From positions 468,501-532,500 of the forward strand of contig JACVTC010000015.1 of assembly GCA_016946835.1 (NCBI GenBank): 64,000 nucleotides of DNA. Reading direction: 5' to 3'. Position numbers and translations under genes: made by a program. The notes beneath the pieces were generated by a model. That model saw only the letters and a list, made by a program, of their open reading frames with translations, had not been told where the DNA came from and did not search any database. This stretch comes from Neocallimastix lanati (nom. inval.). Taxonomy: Eukaryota; Neocallimastigomycota; Neocallimastigomycetes; Neocallimastigales; Neocallimastigaceae. Positions 13,316-25,405 of this stretch are shown one piece after another (the stretch's first letter is position 1; every line of letters begins with the position of its first letter).

Positions 13316-14341
13316 TTACAAATTAAATTTTTTTTTATTATTTATTTTCGATTTCTTATTTAAATTTATATTCCAAGAATTACAAGATGTACGACAATAC
13401 TCTTTCTTATTTTGCTTCATTTTATATCCATCCTTAATAGAAAATAATCCTAATAATGCTTTATTATCAGTTTAAACATTTAGTAGATTTCTTTTTTGTT
13501 ATGATTAGTAGATTTTTTTTTTTTTTTTTTTTTTTCAGCAATAATAATAAAAATTTGAAAAATATTATAATAAACTATTGTTCTTTCTAGGTCTTGTATA
13601 TTGTAAAAAATATTTTTGCCTTATTAAGAATTCTTCTTAAGTAATATATAGTTAGGTTCTAATTTTTTCTTCATTAAACTATTTATAATAATACTTCCCC
13701 TATACTTTAGTTTGAAACATCAACTTTTATTATATAAATCGTTGATTGTAATTTTAAAAATTTTGATATTGGTACTTTAATTAATATATACTTTAAATTA
13801 AAAAAACATCATCTTTTTTGTTATTCTATATATATATATGAACATATAGGTACTTAAATAATTAATTTAAATTAAAGTTTACTTCTTTAATTTTGTTAAA
13901 CTTATTTTAATATTAATAATGAAATAATAATAGAAAATTGGAAAAAAAAAAAAATAAAAAAAAGTTATATAAATTTACCAAATATTTAAATATTTTTTCA
14001 TAACTATTATATTAAGAAAAATATTTATTTTTATTTTTTATTTTTAAGATATTTAATATAAATTGTATAAATGATTCATTTAATTATTGAGTTTTTTTTT
14101 TTAAAAAATGAAAAAAAAAAAAAAATTTAATCTTAATGGATTCAAAGGATTACTGGTGATAAAGTATAAAATCAGAATTAGATGTAGAATCAGTTAAAGA
14201 AATATCATTAATTAAATAATACTTATATAATTAAGACTGAATAATATTCAATATTAAAAAAAAAAAAAAATAATTTTTTTTATTCATTTCATAAAATTTA
14301 TAAAGTATCATTTCATTTTAATAATTGAAAATATTCATATT
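13316..14341 (-). pseudogene. Degenerate duplicated block, copy A
   Basis: This block shares a series of short matches in the same order with 16485-17213: CAGTTTAAACATT.AGTAGAT near 13470, TTAAGAATTCTT near 13622, CCTATACTTTA near 13697, GTTGATTG.AATTTTAAA near 13741, and TTTCAT/TTTTAATAATT near 14285-14330. Read on the minus strand, matching stretches encode RILNKAK and ERTIVYYN, but separated by stops and shifts. A 47-codon open stretch at 13316-13470 (containing KKEYCRTSCNSW) lies next to the shared part and has no counterpart in copy B. It is probably a dead gene or old mobile element; family unknown. Confidence 0.4.
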
Positions 14342-14474
14342 ATTATTGTTATTTTTTTTTTTTTTATTTTTTTTTTAATTAATAATAAAATATCTTAAAC
14401 AAATACTGCATATACATATATATAAGGATTAATAGTTTCGATAAAACAACAAAACAACAACAATAAATATCAAT

Positions 14475-14532
<58 letters not shown>

Positions 14533-14789
14533 TTATTGAAAATATTGATAAAATTTAATTACAATCATTCTCTTCACTGTCTAAAAAAAAAAAAAAATTA
14601 ATTACAATCATTTATATAAATATTATATGTATTTGGATAAATATATATATAATGACAAAGTATAATTTAATTAAATTATACTTAATTATTTCAACTAGAT
14701 TTTGACAAGTTGCTGAATTATTTTATTTTATATTTTAATATTTTTCTTTTTATTATTATTCATATATTTAGTTTATTATTTATTTGTTA

Positions 14790-14833
<44 letters not shown>

Positions 14834-15437
14834 TCATTCTATTTATTATCAATTTATATAATAATTCTTTTAAAAGTTTATATAAGAATTTATGACTTTT
14901 TGAAAATTATTATAATAATTTTAATATAATAAAATATAATATATACAATTATATACAATAATATTATATGAACATTCTCTATTAATTTTACTTTTTAATG
15001 ATATAAACAAAAGAATTTCTTAAAACAAAAATAGTAAATTTTAAATTTTTATTATGGAAATCAATGAATTTGTATTTTAATATTTTTTCCATTGTTTTCT
15101 TATTTTTAATGTAATATCAAATATCAAAAATTATTTCATTCATTCATTCATTCATTAGATTCATTAGAGATGACATTCACTGTCATACATAATTAAATAT
15201 TTATCATATTTTGCCCTATATTATATAATTTAATATTATACTAAATATTTTATTAAGCTTCACCTCTATTATAATATTATTAATGGTATGATATTATTTT
15301 CAGTTCTACAAAAATAATGAATAAGAGAGATTAAAGTACTACTATTAGTACTTGATGATTATGAATGAATAATAATTTATAAATAAATGGTATTAAAATA
15401 TGAATATATTTGACTTAATTAAGAAATAATAATAATT

Positions 15438-15473
<36 letters not shown>

Positions 15474-16484
15474 AAATAAAATCCTTTTTAAAAAATAAAT
15501 ATATATATATATATATATAAAACTACATACATATTCATATACATATAATAATAAATAAATAATAAAAACTAATTATTATTTTAAAAATATATTAATTAAT
15601 TTTAAAAAAAAAAATTAAATCTTTTTTATTGAAATGAAATAATAATCTTTCTATAAAAAAAAAAAAAAAGAAAAAAAGAACTTCCTGAATTAAAATAAAT
15701 AAATTAATAAATAAATATGTATATTATTTTATACATTTAATTTTAAAATAAAACAAGTAAATTACTCTTAATTTAATTTTTCAAATAACCAAAAAATTAA
15801 AAAAAAAAAAAAAATACTTTAAAATACTTTTTTTTTTTTTTTATTAATTATTAGAATAAACACTTTTTAAGTTTTGTAATCTCGAATTTTTATTTTTTTA
15901 ATATTTTATTGTTTATTAATGATTATAATTAACTATTTTTTAATAATTATTTTTTAATTATTTTTTATATATTTTTTACTACATAAATTTTAATTATATC
16001 ACGATTTTATTTTATGTATGTCATACATGCGCCATATTACAATTTATATAATAATTGATTTCTTAATAATTTATACATAAAATTTATATATGTTATTTTG
16101 TTTAATAACAAGAATTATCATTAAGGTGACACAAAATCAAATTAAAAATTTATATACTTTTTTTTTTTATTTTTTTTTTTTAATTTTCAATTTTATGAAA
16201 TTTTTTTTATTTTTTTTATTATTAGTTATTATTATTATTTTTTTAAGAGAGCAATATGAAAATGCATTTTATTTTTTTATTCTTTTTTTATATAGTTTAT
16301 TTTCTTCTTAATATAGTTGGAAATTATGCATTGCACAAACAGAATTACACCTACAAATAAAATTAAAAAGATTTTTGGTATAATGAAAATTTTATATATT
16401 TATATATATATATTTATTGTTTAATATAAAAAAAAATAAATAAATAAATAACAGAGGATTATTGCCATCTAATACTTAAAAGGG

Positions 16485-16842
16485 TTATATATATTTCGAA
16501 GAATAACCTTTAAAGTGATGATAAAATTTTACATAATATTCTCCTTCACCATAATTTGTATCATCAAGGTATATGACCAGTTTAAACATTAGTAGATTCC
16601 TTTTTTTTTTTTTTTTAAAAAAAGTAATAATAATATAAAGATCCGTAAAATGTTATAATAAATTACTGTTCTTCTAGATTTGTTCATTTAATAATTCATT
16701 TTGGCTTTGTTAAGAATTCTTTTTAGGCAATATATATTTTGTCTTTATTTTGCGATTTATAACAATTTTTTTCCTATACTTTAAGTTGAACCATTATATA
16801 TGTTGATTGCAATTTTAAATATTTTAAAATTAGTATTTAAAT

Positions 16843-16873
<31 letters not shown>

Positions 16874-17213
16874 AAAAAAACTTCATAGTTAAATAATTAC
16901 TGCATAATTAAATCAAAATAATATCTAATATATAATTTCATGCATTAATAAATTTTAATAATAAATAATATTCCATATTTTAAGATGTATAATAAAATTT
17001 TCCATTTGATATTATCATCTTATTCATAATTTAAACTTAAATAAATTACTATCAATTTAAATAATTTTATTATTCATAATTGTTGAACAAATATTAAAAT
17101 TTGAATTAATGTTAATGAAAAAAAAAAAAAAAAAAAAGAGAGAAAAAGTGTTTTATCCATTTCATAAAAGTATTATTCCATTTTAATAATTAAAGATATT
17201 CACTTTAATATTT
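16485..17213 (-). pseudogene. Degenerate duplicated block, copy B
   Basis: Partner of 13316-14341. On the minus strand it reads RILNKAK and SRRTVIYYN, with mainly synonymous changes against copy A in the first motif (AAC/AAT, AAA/AAG, GCC/GCA); this is a sign of past coding constraint. An in-frame TAA separates the motifs. Adjacent, 16485-16589 is a 34-codon open frame from ATG (MFKLVIYLDDTNYGEGEYY and so on) whose composition is unusually gene-like for this desert. It could be a surviving last exon or a relic. I do not recognise the family. Confidence 0.4.
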
Positions 17214-17501
17214 TTTTTAAATTAAATAAAAAAAAAAAAAAAAAAAAAAACAATTTAATATCATAAACTTAATAATTTATTAGTTGATTATTTTCAATTT
17301 TATATCCAATCATGAAATATAAATAATACTAAATATTAAACTTTTTTTAAAATAATTTAAAATAATCAAAATTTTCATTATTAATAATTTATCAAAAAAA
17401 AAAAAAAAAAAAAATTTATAATTAAATAATTTAATAATTTAATAATTGAATATAAATTAATAATTAATAATATACCATAAAAAAAATAATAATATTTAAA
17501 A

Positions 17502-18262
17502 ATGAATAAGGAAGAACAGGAACAAATTCAAAATGTTGAAAATAAAGTTCAACAACCAAAGGTTGATAAAGAAAATAAACCAAAAAAGCAAAATAAAAAT
17601 AATAAGCAAAAGAAGGCACCAAAAACACCAGCAGTAGTAAAGAAATTAAAAATTTTATGTCTTCATGGATATGCTCAAAATTTAACTATTTTTCATAAAA
17701 GAACAGCTGTATTGAAAAAGGCTTTAAAGAGTATTGCTGATTTATGTATGTTAAAAATTATTTTTAATATCAAATTCTAAATTATATATTTTTAGTTTTT
17801 TTTAATAATTTAAAATAATTAAAACTGAATAATTATAAAATTATATGTGTAAATTTAATTTTGAATAGATAATTTATGTTTAAAATAAATAATTAAAATT
17901 AATATAAAAAATTAACAAAAAAATAAAAAATAAAAAATAAAAAATAACAAATAAAAAATAAAAAATAAAAAATAAAAAATAAAAAATAAAATTTAAACAG
18001 TTAAAAAATAAAATTTAAAAATATAATAATATTTTTATTAATACTATTGTTATTAACTATAAAAGATTATGTTCAAGGACCTGTTGTTTGTTCTATTAAC
18101 CCAGCTGATCATAAAAAATTTGACATTGATGAAAACACTCCAAAGGGTAATTCATTATTAATAATTAACCCCGAAAATAATTAAATATTTAAAAACTATT
18201 TTTATTTTTAATAACTAAATAATTAATTTTAATATTGAAATAATGTTTAAAATTTACTATTT

Positions 18263-18293
<31 letters not shown>

Positions 18294-18957
18294 GAGGAAC
18301 AACCATTAGGATGGTGGAATTTTAGTGAGGATGGAAAATATACTGGTTTAGAAGATTCACTTGAAATTTTATTAAAATATATGAAAGAAGAAGGACCTTT
18401 TGATGGAATTTTTGGTTTTTCTCAAGGTAATTTATCAATAAATTTCAAAATTATATTTAAATAAAATTAGTAATTTATAAATAAATTTCAAAATTATAAA
18501 TAAATAAAATTAGATATATATATATTTGGAAAATAAATTAAATACATAATTTTATTTTATACAATTGAAATTTTGAAATTTATTTTAATAAATGTTATAT
18601 TAATAAACAATTATATATTATATTTTTAAAATAATAAATTTATAGGTTCTTCTATGGCTGCAGTTTTATGTGCTCATTTAGAATTAGAAAAGGAAAAAGG
18701 TAATCCAGATATTCCAGATATTCCAAGATTTGTTATGTTATTTTCAGGATTCAGACCAGATGATACTACCTATGATAAATATTTTAATACTGAACATAAG
18801 TTAAAAATTAAGAGTTTACATGTTTATGGTGAAGAAGACCATTGGTTAGCTCCAGGTAATTATACTAAAAAAACTTTTTTTTTATATAATATTGAATATA
18901 CCAAAATAAAAAAAAATATATATATATATATATGTTAATTATAATAAATAAATAATT

Positions 18958-19019
<62 letters not shown>

Positions 19020-19426
19020 TTATTCATTTATTATTATGTTTTTGCCATTTATATAAATATATTTTAGAACGTAGTAAAAAGCTTATTACCTACTTTGAAA
19101 ATCCAACAGTTTTATCACATTCCGGAGGGTAAATTTAATTATCTTAATTATCTTTCTTTATATATAATATAAAAATTATAAATAAGAAACGTCTTAAAAT
19201 AAAAGGAGATTAATAAACTAAAATTATTTTATTTATATATATTATATATATTATGTATATTAAATTAAATATCATATATATATATTATATTTATTATACA
19301 TAATTAATATTAATAATGATATATATGTGAATAATTATTAGTCACTTTATTCCAATGGATGCAGAGAAAAGACACTATTATGTTGATTATATAAAACAAT
19401 TTTTACCAACTGATGAAGCTAATTAA
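17502..19426 (+). CDS. FSH1: FSH1-family serine hydrolase
   Basis: Six exons: 17502-17745, 18066-18146, 18295-18426, 18646-18855, 19068-19128, 19342-19426 (270 residues). The first 47 or so residues are lysine/glutamine-rich and low-complexity. The alpha/beta-hydrolase begins at LKILCLHGYAQNLTIF (strand 1 plus oxyanion-type HGY motif). The nucleophile elbow is GFSQGSSMAAVL, with the Ser codon at 18420-18422; the acid is in YGEEDHWLAPG; the His is in SGGHFIPMD (His codon 19343-19345, split from the preceding GG by the last intron). The triad spread over exons 3-6 and the overall length fit the FSH1 (PF03959) family of fungal esterase-like hydrolases; the substrate is not predictable. Several introns end in poly-A then AG (for example 18272-18294). 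Confidence 0.9.
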
Positions 19427-19527
19427 AAACCATTAAAAACTCATTAAAAACCATTAGTAAACTAATAAATAATAAAGCTCCTTAATCTTTTATATAATAC
19501 ATAAAGTTTTTTAATTAAGGAATATTA

Positions 19528-19563
<36 letters not shown>

Positions 19564-20612
19564 TTGATAAATCATAATCCATTTTTCATATTTGATCCTA
19601 ATAGATTAAAAATAATAATAATAATAATAATAAAAATTATTTTATTATTACAAATAATTAATACCATTAATGAACCTATTTATATTATTATTAATTTAAA
19701 TAATTGTTTATATTTAAATTATAAATTAGAAAGATATTAAAATATATTATTATTTTAAGTTAGATATAAAATATATATAAAAACTAAAATTAAATATTTT
19801 AATAATTGTATTTATAAAATAATACAAAAATGTATTAAACCTTTGTGGTTAAAATAACTAAAAAAAAAAAAAATGAAAATAAAAATAAAAAACTATTGCA
19901 AATAAATTATTAAATAATTTTTTTTTTTTTTTTTTTTTTTTTTTGGAAATAAAAATAAAATAAAATAAAATAAAATTTTATTATTATTTTAATATAATTT
20001 TATAATCAAAAAAAAAAAAAAAAAAAAATAAAATAAAAAAGAAAAAAAAAGCATTTGGAACAAAGGAATATATATTTATTTGAATAATTTGTTTAATAAA
20101 ATATTTAATTAAATTATAATTAAATATATTGTAATTACAAATTAAATATAAATTAATATATATGTAGAACAAGCCACAATTAAATATTAAAAACATGTAA
20201 TTTTATCTGTAGTTTAAATCTTTTGTTGAATCATTTATTTATATTCTATAAATAATAAATTTAAATTAATTAATAAACAACCTTTTATAATAATTTATTT
20301 AATCATTTAATAATACTTTTAATAATAAATAAACTTTATATTCCGCAATAGTCCGCTTTCATTTCCCCCTTTTTTTGGATATATATACACATCTTTAATC
20401 ATTAGTCATTATTTATATATCAATGTATTTTGTATCAAATATTATGACGTCATTAAAAAAAAAAATTTTTTTACATACAAAAATAATAAACGAATAAGAA
20501 TAATTTATAGTAATCTTTGTAGACAATTAATAAAAAAATAAAAAATCTTTTTTTTTTTTTTTTTTTTTTAATTTTTTTAAAAATATTAATTTAAATAGTA
20601 ATATCATTTCAT
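19427..20612. other. Intergenic region upstream of the cyclophilin-like gene
   Basis: Mostly A/T homopolymers and AAT repeats up to about 20330. From 20340 to 20460 the composition changes: it has TCCGCAATAGTCCGC, a C-run, a TATA-like GATATATATAC and a palindromic TGACGTCA. This probably holds the promoter of the gene starting at 20613. Confidence 0.5.
20444..20453. promoter_or_regulatory. Palindromic CRE/ATF-type site
   Basis: ATGACGTCAT, a perfect 10-bp palindrome containing the bZIP (CREB/ATF) consensus TGACGTCA, lies 160 bp upstream of the ATG at 20613 and 50 bp downstream of a TATA-like element. CG dinucleotides are very rare here, so a full palindrome is noteworthy. Binding is inferred, not shown. 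Confidence 0.4.
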
Positions 20613-21110
20613 ATGGTAAAATTAAATTTAAAAAAAACTATTGGAATTGCAATTGTTACTATATTAATAATTACTGGTATTATTTTAGGAGTAGTATTAA
20701 CCACTAGAAATAACGATAATAACGATAATTCCTTGACACCCAACAAAAATTATACACTTACTGATTTAAATATGAAGCTCGTAATTAATGATATTGAATT
20801 TCAATGTACACTCGAAAATAATGATACAGCTAAAGTTCTTTTAGATAAATTACCATTAACTCTTAAAATGAATGAATTACATGGAAATGAAAAGTATTAT
20901 AATTTTGATGATACTTTTCCAACAAAATCTGAAAGAATTAGTACAATTCATGAAGGGGATATAATGCTTTATCAAAATAACTGTTTGGTTCTTTTTTATG
21001 ATACCTTTAGTAGCGGCTATAGATATACCAGAATTGGAAAAATAAATAATATTGAAAATTTAAAAAAAGCCGTTGGTAGCGGTGATGTAACAGTTAAACT
21101 ATTAAAATAA
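20613..21110 (+). CDS. Membrane-anchored bacterial-type cyclophilin-like protein
   Basis: Single-exon gene of 165 residues. The N-terminus MVKLNLKKT is followed by one hydrophobic segment (about residues 9-31, IGIAIVTILIITGIILGVVL), then a short Asn/Asp-rich spacer, so it is either a signal-anchored or a secreted protein. From about residue 50 it reads as the cyclophilin-like fold family common in bacteria (Cyclophil_like2 type): DTAKVLLDKLPLTLKMNELHGNEKYY, then EGDIMLYQNNCLVLFYDTF, then YTRIGKINNIENLKKAVGSGDVTV. These motifs are familiar from proteins of anaerobic gut bacteria; the biochemical role is unknown. All other resolved protein genes here are split by introns, so an intronless, bacterial-family gene suggests horizontal acquisition. 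A poly-A/AATAA-rich tract follows the stop. Confidence 0.82.
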   Translation: MVKLNLKKTIGIAIVTILIITGIILGVVLTTRNNDNNDNSLTPNKNYTLTDLNMKLVINDIEFQCTLENNDTAKVLLDKLPLTLKMNELHGNEKYYNFDDTFPTKSERISTIHEGDIMLYQNNCLVLFYDTFSSGYRYTRIGKINNIENLKKAVGSGDVTVKLLK

Positions 21111-21715
21111 AAAATAAAAATAAAAAAAATAAAAAAATAAAAACCAAAAAAAAAAAAAAAATAAAATAAAATAAAAAAAAAAATAAAATAAAATAAAATA
21201 AAAAAAATAAAAAAAAAAAAAAAAATAAAAAATAAAAATAAAAATAAAAAAAAATAATAAAAAATAAAAAATAAAAAAAAAAAAAAAATAAATAAATAAA
21301 TATATAAATATAAATAACATTAAATTATTATAATAATAAATATTTATTTTTTTTTTTTTTAATTTTAATTTTATTTTTTATTTTATAATCTATTATCATA
21401 ATAAAAATTTATTTATGTACTTTCTTTGAATATGTATATATAAAATAAAAATAAAAATAAAAAATAAATAAAATACGCATTAAAACATTTAAAAAAAAAA
21501 AAATAAAAAATAAAGTGTTATTAATTTTCTAATATTATTTATGGATAATTTTGGTTTTTGATATCTTTTTTCTTTATTAATAATTTCATTTTTTTTTAAA
21601 AAAAAATAAATTCATATATATGTATATATTAATAATGATTAATAAGATAGTTTTTATTAAAAAAATATAACCAGGTTCTTATTATTAAAAAGAATTTTTT
21701 GTAAATCATATTAAA

Positions 21716-21840
21716 TCATTATATTATATATGATTTATTATAGGTATTTCTTAAAAAACATTTATAGATATCTATGCATTATATTATATTATTATTTATT
21801 ATAGCTATTTCTTAAAAAAACATTTATAGATATCTATGGT
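21716..21840. repeat. Tandem duplication, about 61 bp x 2
   Basis: Two adjacent copies share TTTATTATAG.TATTTCTTAAAAAA(A)CATTTATAGATATCTATG with one substitution and one A-run length difference. No coding content. Confidence 0.75.
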
Positions 21841-22141
21841 ATCTGAACTCAACATAAACACTTTTTTTTAATTTTTTTTTTTTATATTTTACTCATTATT
21901 TTATTTTCTAATAAGCAAAGATTTTTATAAAATATTTATTTTGATTATAAATACTATTATAATTATAAATACTATTATAATTATAAATAATATTATTATT
22001 AAAATAATAATATTATTATTAATGGAGTGTAGAATAACGATTATATAATAACAGTAATAATAGGTACAGTTGAAATTAGTAAAATTTAAGATATTGAAAG
22101 GATAAAAAATCTAAAATTCAAAAAAATAAAAATAAAATAAA

Positions 22142-22173
<32 letters not shown>

Positions 22174-22413
22174 ATAAAAAAAAAAAATAAAAAAGGTATT
22201 AATCGACGCGATTTTAAAGTAATTTTTTCAAACTAAATACAAATATTAATATATAATATAAAGCATATATATGTTTTTGAAAATAATTTATTTAATAAAA
22301 AAAAAAAATTGAATATACTTTGTATAATTAATAAAAAATATTATCTATTCATAATTAAACTAATTAAACAGAATATAATGAAATCGTTATCTTATTAATA
22401 TAAAAATTTAGAG

Positions 22414-22444
<31 letters not shown>

Positions 22445-22480
22445 ATGAAACAATATAACATATAATAACATATAATATAT

Positions 22481-22540
22481 AATGGTTATGGTTATGGTTA
22501 TGATTATGACTATGACTATGGTGACTATGGTTATGATAAT
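22481..22540. repeat. GGTTAT/GACTAT hexamer repeat
   Basis: About nine degenerate hexamers (GGTTAT, GATTAT, GACTAT). In one plus-strand frame they spell alternating Gly/Asp-Tyr codons and run to a stop near 22553; no start or neighbouring exon supports a gene. Confidence 0.5.
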
Positions 22541-22959
22541 TCATTTATTTATTAGATTATTATTTATAAATTTAAAAAATATGAATATATATATATAGGT
22601 ATATATAAATATATTATACATTTGTTTTATTCTATGACTATTTCATGTATTTATACATTTTAAGTTTTTTTTATATAATATTTTTTTTAAAATATTATAT
22701 AAATAAATGAATAAATGAATAAATTAAATAAATAATTTATAAAATAACATTTATTATTTTAATTAATAATTTAATTTTTAAATAAAAATATTTATACAAT
22801 TTTTTTTTTTTATTTTTTATTATAAATAAATGGAATTAATATAAAAAATATTTTAAATTAGACATAAATTTGTTAAAACAATCATATTTATATAATTTTA
22901 AATTATTATTACTATTTTTTTTTTTTTTTCTTAAAAATAAAATTTACATATAAAAAAAA

Positions 22960-23780
22960 ATGAATAACTTAATAGGTAGAAAAAAAAGTAATTCAAATGA
23001 AAACAGTGAAACAAAGCCTACATCTGGGATTAGTCTTATGAAACATAATCGTTTAAGAGTATTATCAGAATCTTCATCGAATAAAATTATATCTTCAAAT
23101 AATGATTTATTGATTAATTCTACAGGTTTATAATTTATCAATTTATTATAGTATATTATAAAATTTTGAATATTTCTTTATTCTTATGAAAATTGAATGG
23201 AAGAATAAAATATTCGATTCTTGTTCATATTAAAGATAATAATAATATTAATATAAATTTTTTATTTATTTATTTTTATATATTTTGAAATATATAAATA
23301 TATATTTATTAAAATTGTATAATTAAAGAAAATTTTATGTTTAAAAAAAATATAACTATAACTGAAAAAAAAAATCAGTTAAAGAAAAAAAAGTATTATC
23401 TACGAAAAAATAGTAATAACTATAAAAGTAATAGTAGTATAGATATAAATAGTAGGAGTTCAAGTAATAATGACATTTCGGATTCAGAAATTAGTGGTAA
23501 GTTGAAATTTATTTAACAATAAATAATTTTGATAAAAACAAAAACAATATCTTATATATAATTCATATAATATATATTATAATAAATAAGACATTACATT
23601 CATACTTTAATATTTAACATTAATTAATTATAAATTATTTTTATTTAATAATATAATTATTTTCCTTTTTATTATCTTATTATTACAATATTTATATTGT
23701 GAAATTTTAATTTATAATTTTACATTATTTTTTTTTTTTAAAAAAAAAATAAAAAATTAAAAAATAAAAATAAAAATAAA

Positions 23781-23814
<34 letters not shown>

Positions 23815-24285
23815 ATTAATAATATAAAATTAAAAATAGAATCACCTCGTCATGCGCCTCTTTTATCTGCACAATCTTATTCAGTTGGTACAAAAAATAA
23901 TAAAAATAAAGTACTAGAAAAAACTAATACCCAAATCTATAATAATTATGATTCTACAACATCTGATCCTTCTACACTTGCTCAACCAATAAGGCAAGAA
24001 TTACAAATAAAAGCTAAAGAATCTATATCGGATGTAATTTTAGCCTGTCGTTCACTTATACAAACTAGTAATATTAATAATGATTTATCAAAAACTGCGT
24101 ACAATTTTTCACTTCTTGATTCTGTCTTTTCAGACATTGATAATTCTATCACCAAAATAAACCAAAATTTAAACACCTGTAAACAAAAAAATGAAGATAT
24201 AATGAAATCATTGAATGAATTAAGTCAAGCTCAAGAAGATAGTAGAAGAATAAAAGATTTAGTTGTTGCCTATATTACAGAATAA
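22960..24285 (+). CDS. Small coiled-coil protein, possibly BORCS7-like
   Basis: Three exons: 22960-23125, 23329-23496, 23840-24285 (259 residues). The first 150 residues are polar and disordered (Ser/Asn/Lys-rich, for example SNNYKSNSSIDINSRSSS). The last 95 or so residues form a helical, coiled-coil-like domain: KAKESISDVILACRSLIQ, then NNDLSKTAYNFSLLDSVFSD, then TKINQNLNTCKQKNEDIMKS, ending RRIKDLVVAYITE. The spacing of these helices resembles BORCS7 (diaskedin), a subunit of the BORC complex that positions lysosomes, but this is from remembered pattern only; another small BLOC/BORC-type or SNARE-adjacent helical protein is equally possible. The gene itself is well supported by three in-frame exons with good GT..AG borders. 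An AAT repeat begins at the stop codon. Confidence 0.7.
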
Positions 24286-24563
24286 TAATAATAATAATAA
24301 CAATAATAATAATAATAATAATGATAATAAAAGAATAATAAAAAAAAAAAAAAAAAAAAAAGGAACTTTTGAAAATATATTAATATTATAAATAGAATTT
24401 TTGAATGAATAACAAAAGCAACAACAACTACAATAATAATAATAATAATGTTGTTGTTATTATTATTAATTTAACAAACATATCTTTCGTTAAAGTACCA
24501 AAAAATATCTATCACATATACCAAATTATTATTTTTAATAAATGAGTAAATAAATAAATAAAA

Positions 24564-24603
<40 letters not shown>

Positions 24604-24996
24604 TTCAATTTATTATTTAACTATTTCGTAATAATACAATAGGAATTATTAATCATAAATAAAAGTAATAATAAATACAAATTAATTGTTAATAAACTAA
24701 AAAATAAAATAAAATAAAATAAAAATAAAATAAAACAATTAAAAGTATTAAAGAATAATAAAAATAATAATATATTAAATACTCATTTTCAAATTTTATT
24801 TTAAATTATTTAGATGTATATATATATATATATAATGGATTATTTTGATTTGGTAGTTATTTATATATTCATATATATATATATTATTATTATTATTATC
24901 TTTTTCTTTATTTAATTTCTTTCTTAATTAAATTAATTAAATAATATAATAAAAAAATGTATTTACTTTGGTTATTTTAAAATAATTTCATTTTCG

Positions 24997-25032
<36 letters not shown>

Positions 25033-25362
25033 TAACATTATTTATACAAATAATATTATTATTAGTATCTCTATCTATTTTATTGGGCAATTAAATCAAA
25101 AAATATATATATATATATATATTTTATTCTTATACAAGAGTATAATTAACATTTTACATTCTATTTCAATATATATTAGGAATAGGAATATATTTATATT
25201 TAAGTAATAATTAGAAGTAACGTATAAGAAATATAATAATATTTAAACAGTATTTTAAAAAAATTATAAAGATATATATTATAAATATATATATATATAT
25301 ATATATATTCATTCTTGTTCAAAAAAATAAACTTATTTGTACCATAGTAAATAGCATTTTTC

Positions 25363-25405
<43 letters not shown>

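Larger units (their letters stand above)
12577..17501. other. Intergenic desert with two diverged repeat copies
   Basis: Nearly 5 kb of A/T homopolymers (a run of more than 50 T near 14475-14526), TA, TTA and TTTA microsatellites (12940-12975), and a CATT run at 15140. Within it, 13316-14341 and 16485-17213 resemble each other (see the separate entries). Short palindromes occur at 15168-15190 (ATGACA/TGTCAT) and 15334-15355 (AAGTACT/AGTACTT). No intact gene is recognisable. Confidence 0.55.
21111..22959. other. Intergenic low-complexity DNA
   Basis: AAATA-type repeats (21111-21310), AAAAT repeats (22120-22190) and TA runs. It contains a tandem duplication at 21716-21840 and a GGTTAT-like hexamer patch at 22481-22540, both listed separately. 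A degenerate-looking stretch at 22020-22110 encodes nothing recognisable. Confidence 0.5.

Noticed and set aside
21102-21320. Minus-strand Phe/Tyr-rich frame just after the cyclophilin-like gene.
   Set aside because: It is the complement of AAATA repeats in the 3' flank.
22481-22540. Telomere-like repeat.
   Set aside because: GGTTAT/GACTAT is degenerate, very short, internal and not a TTAGGG-type array.
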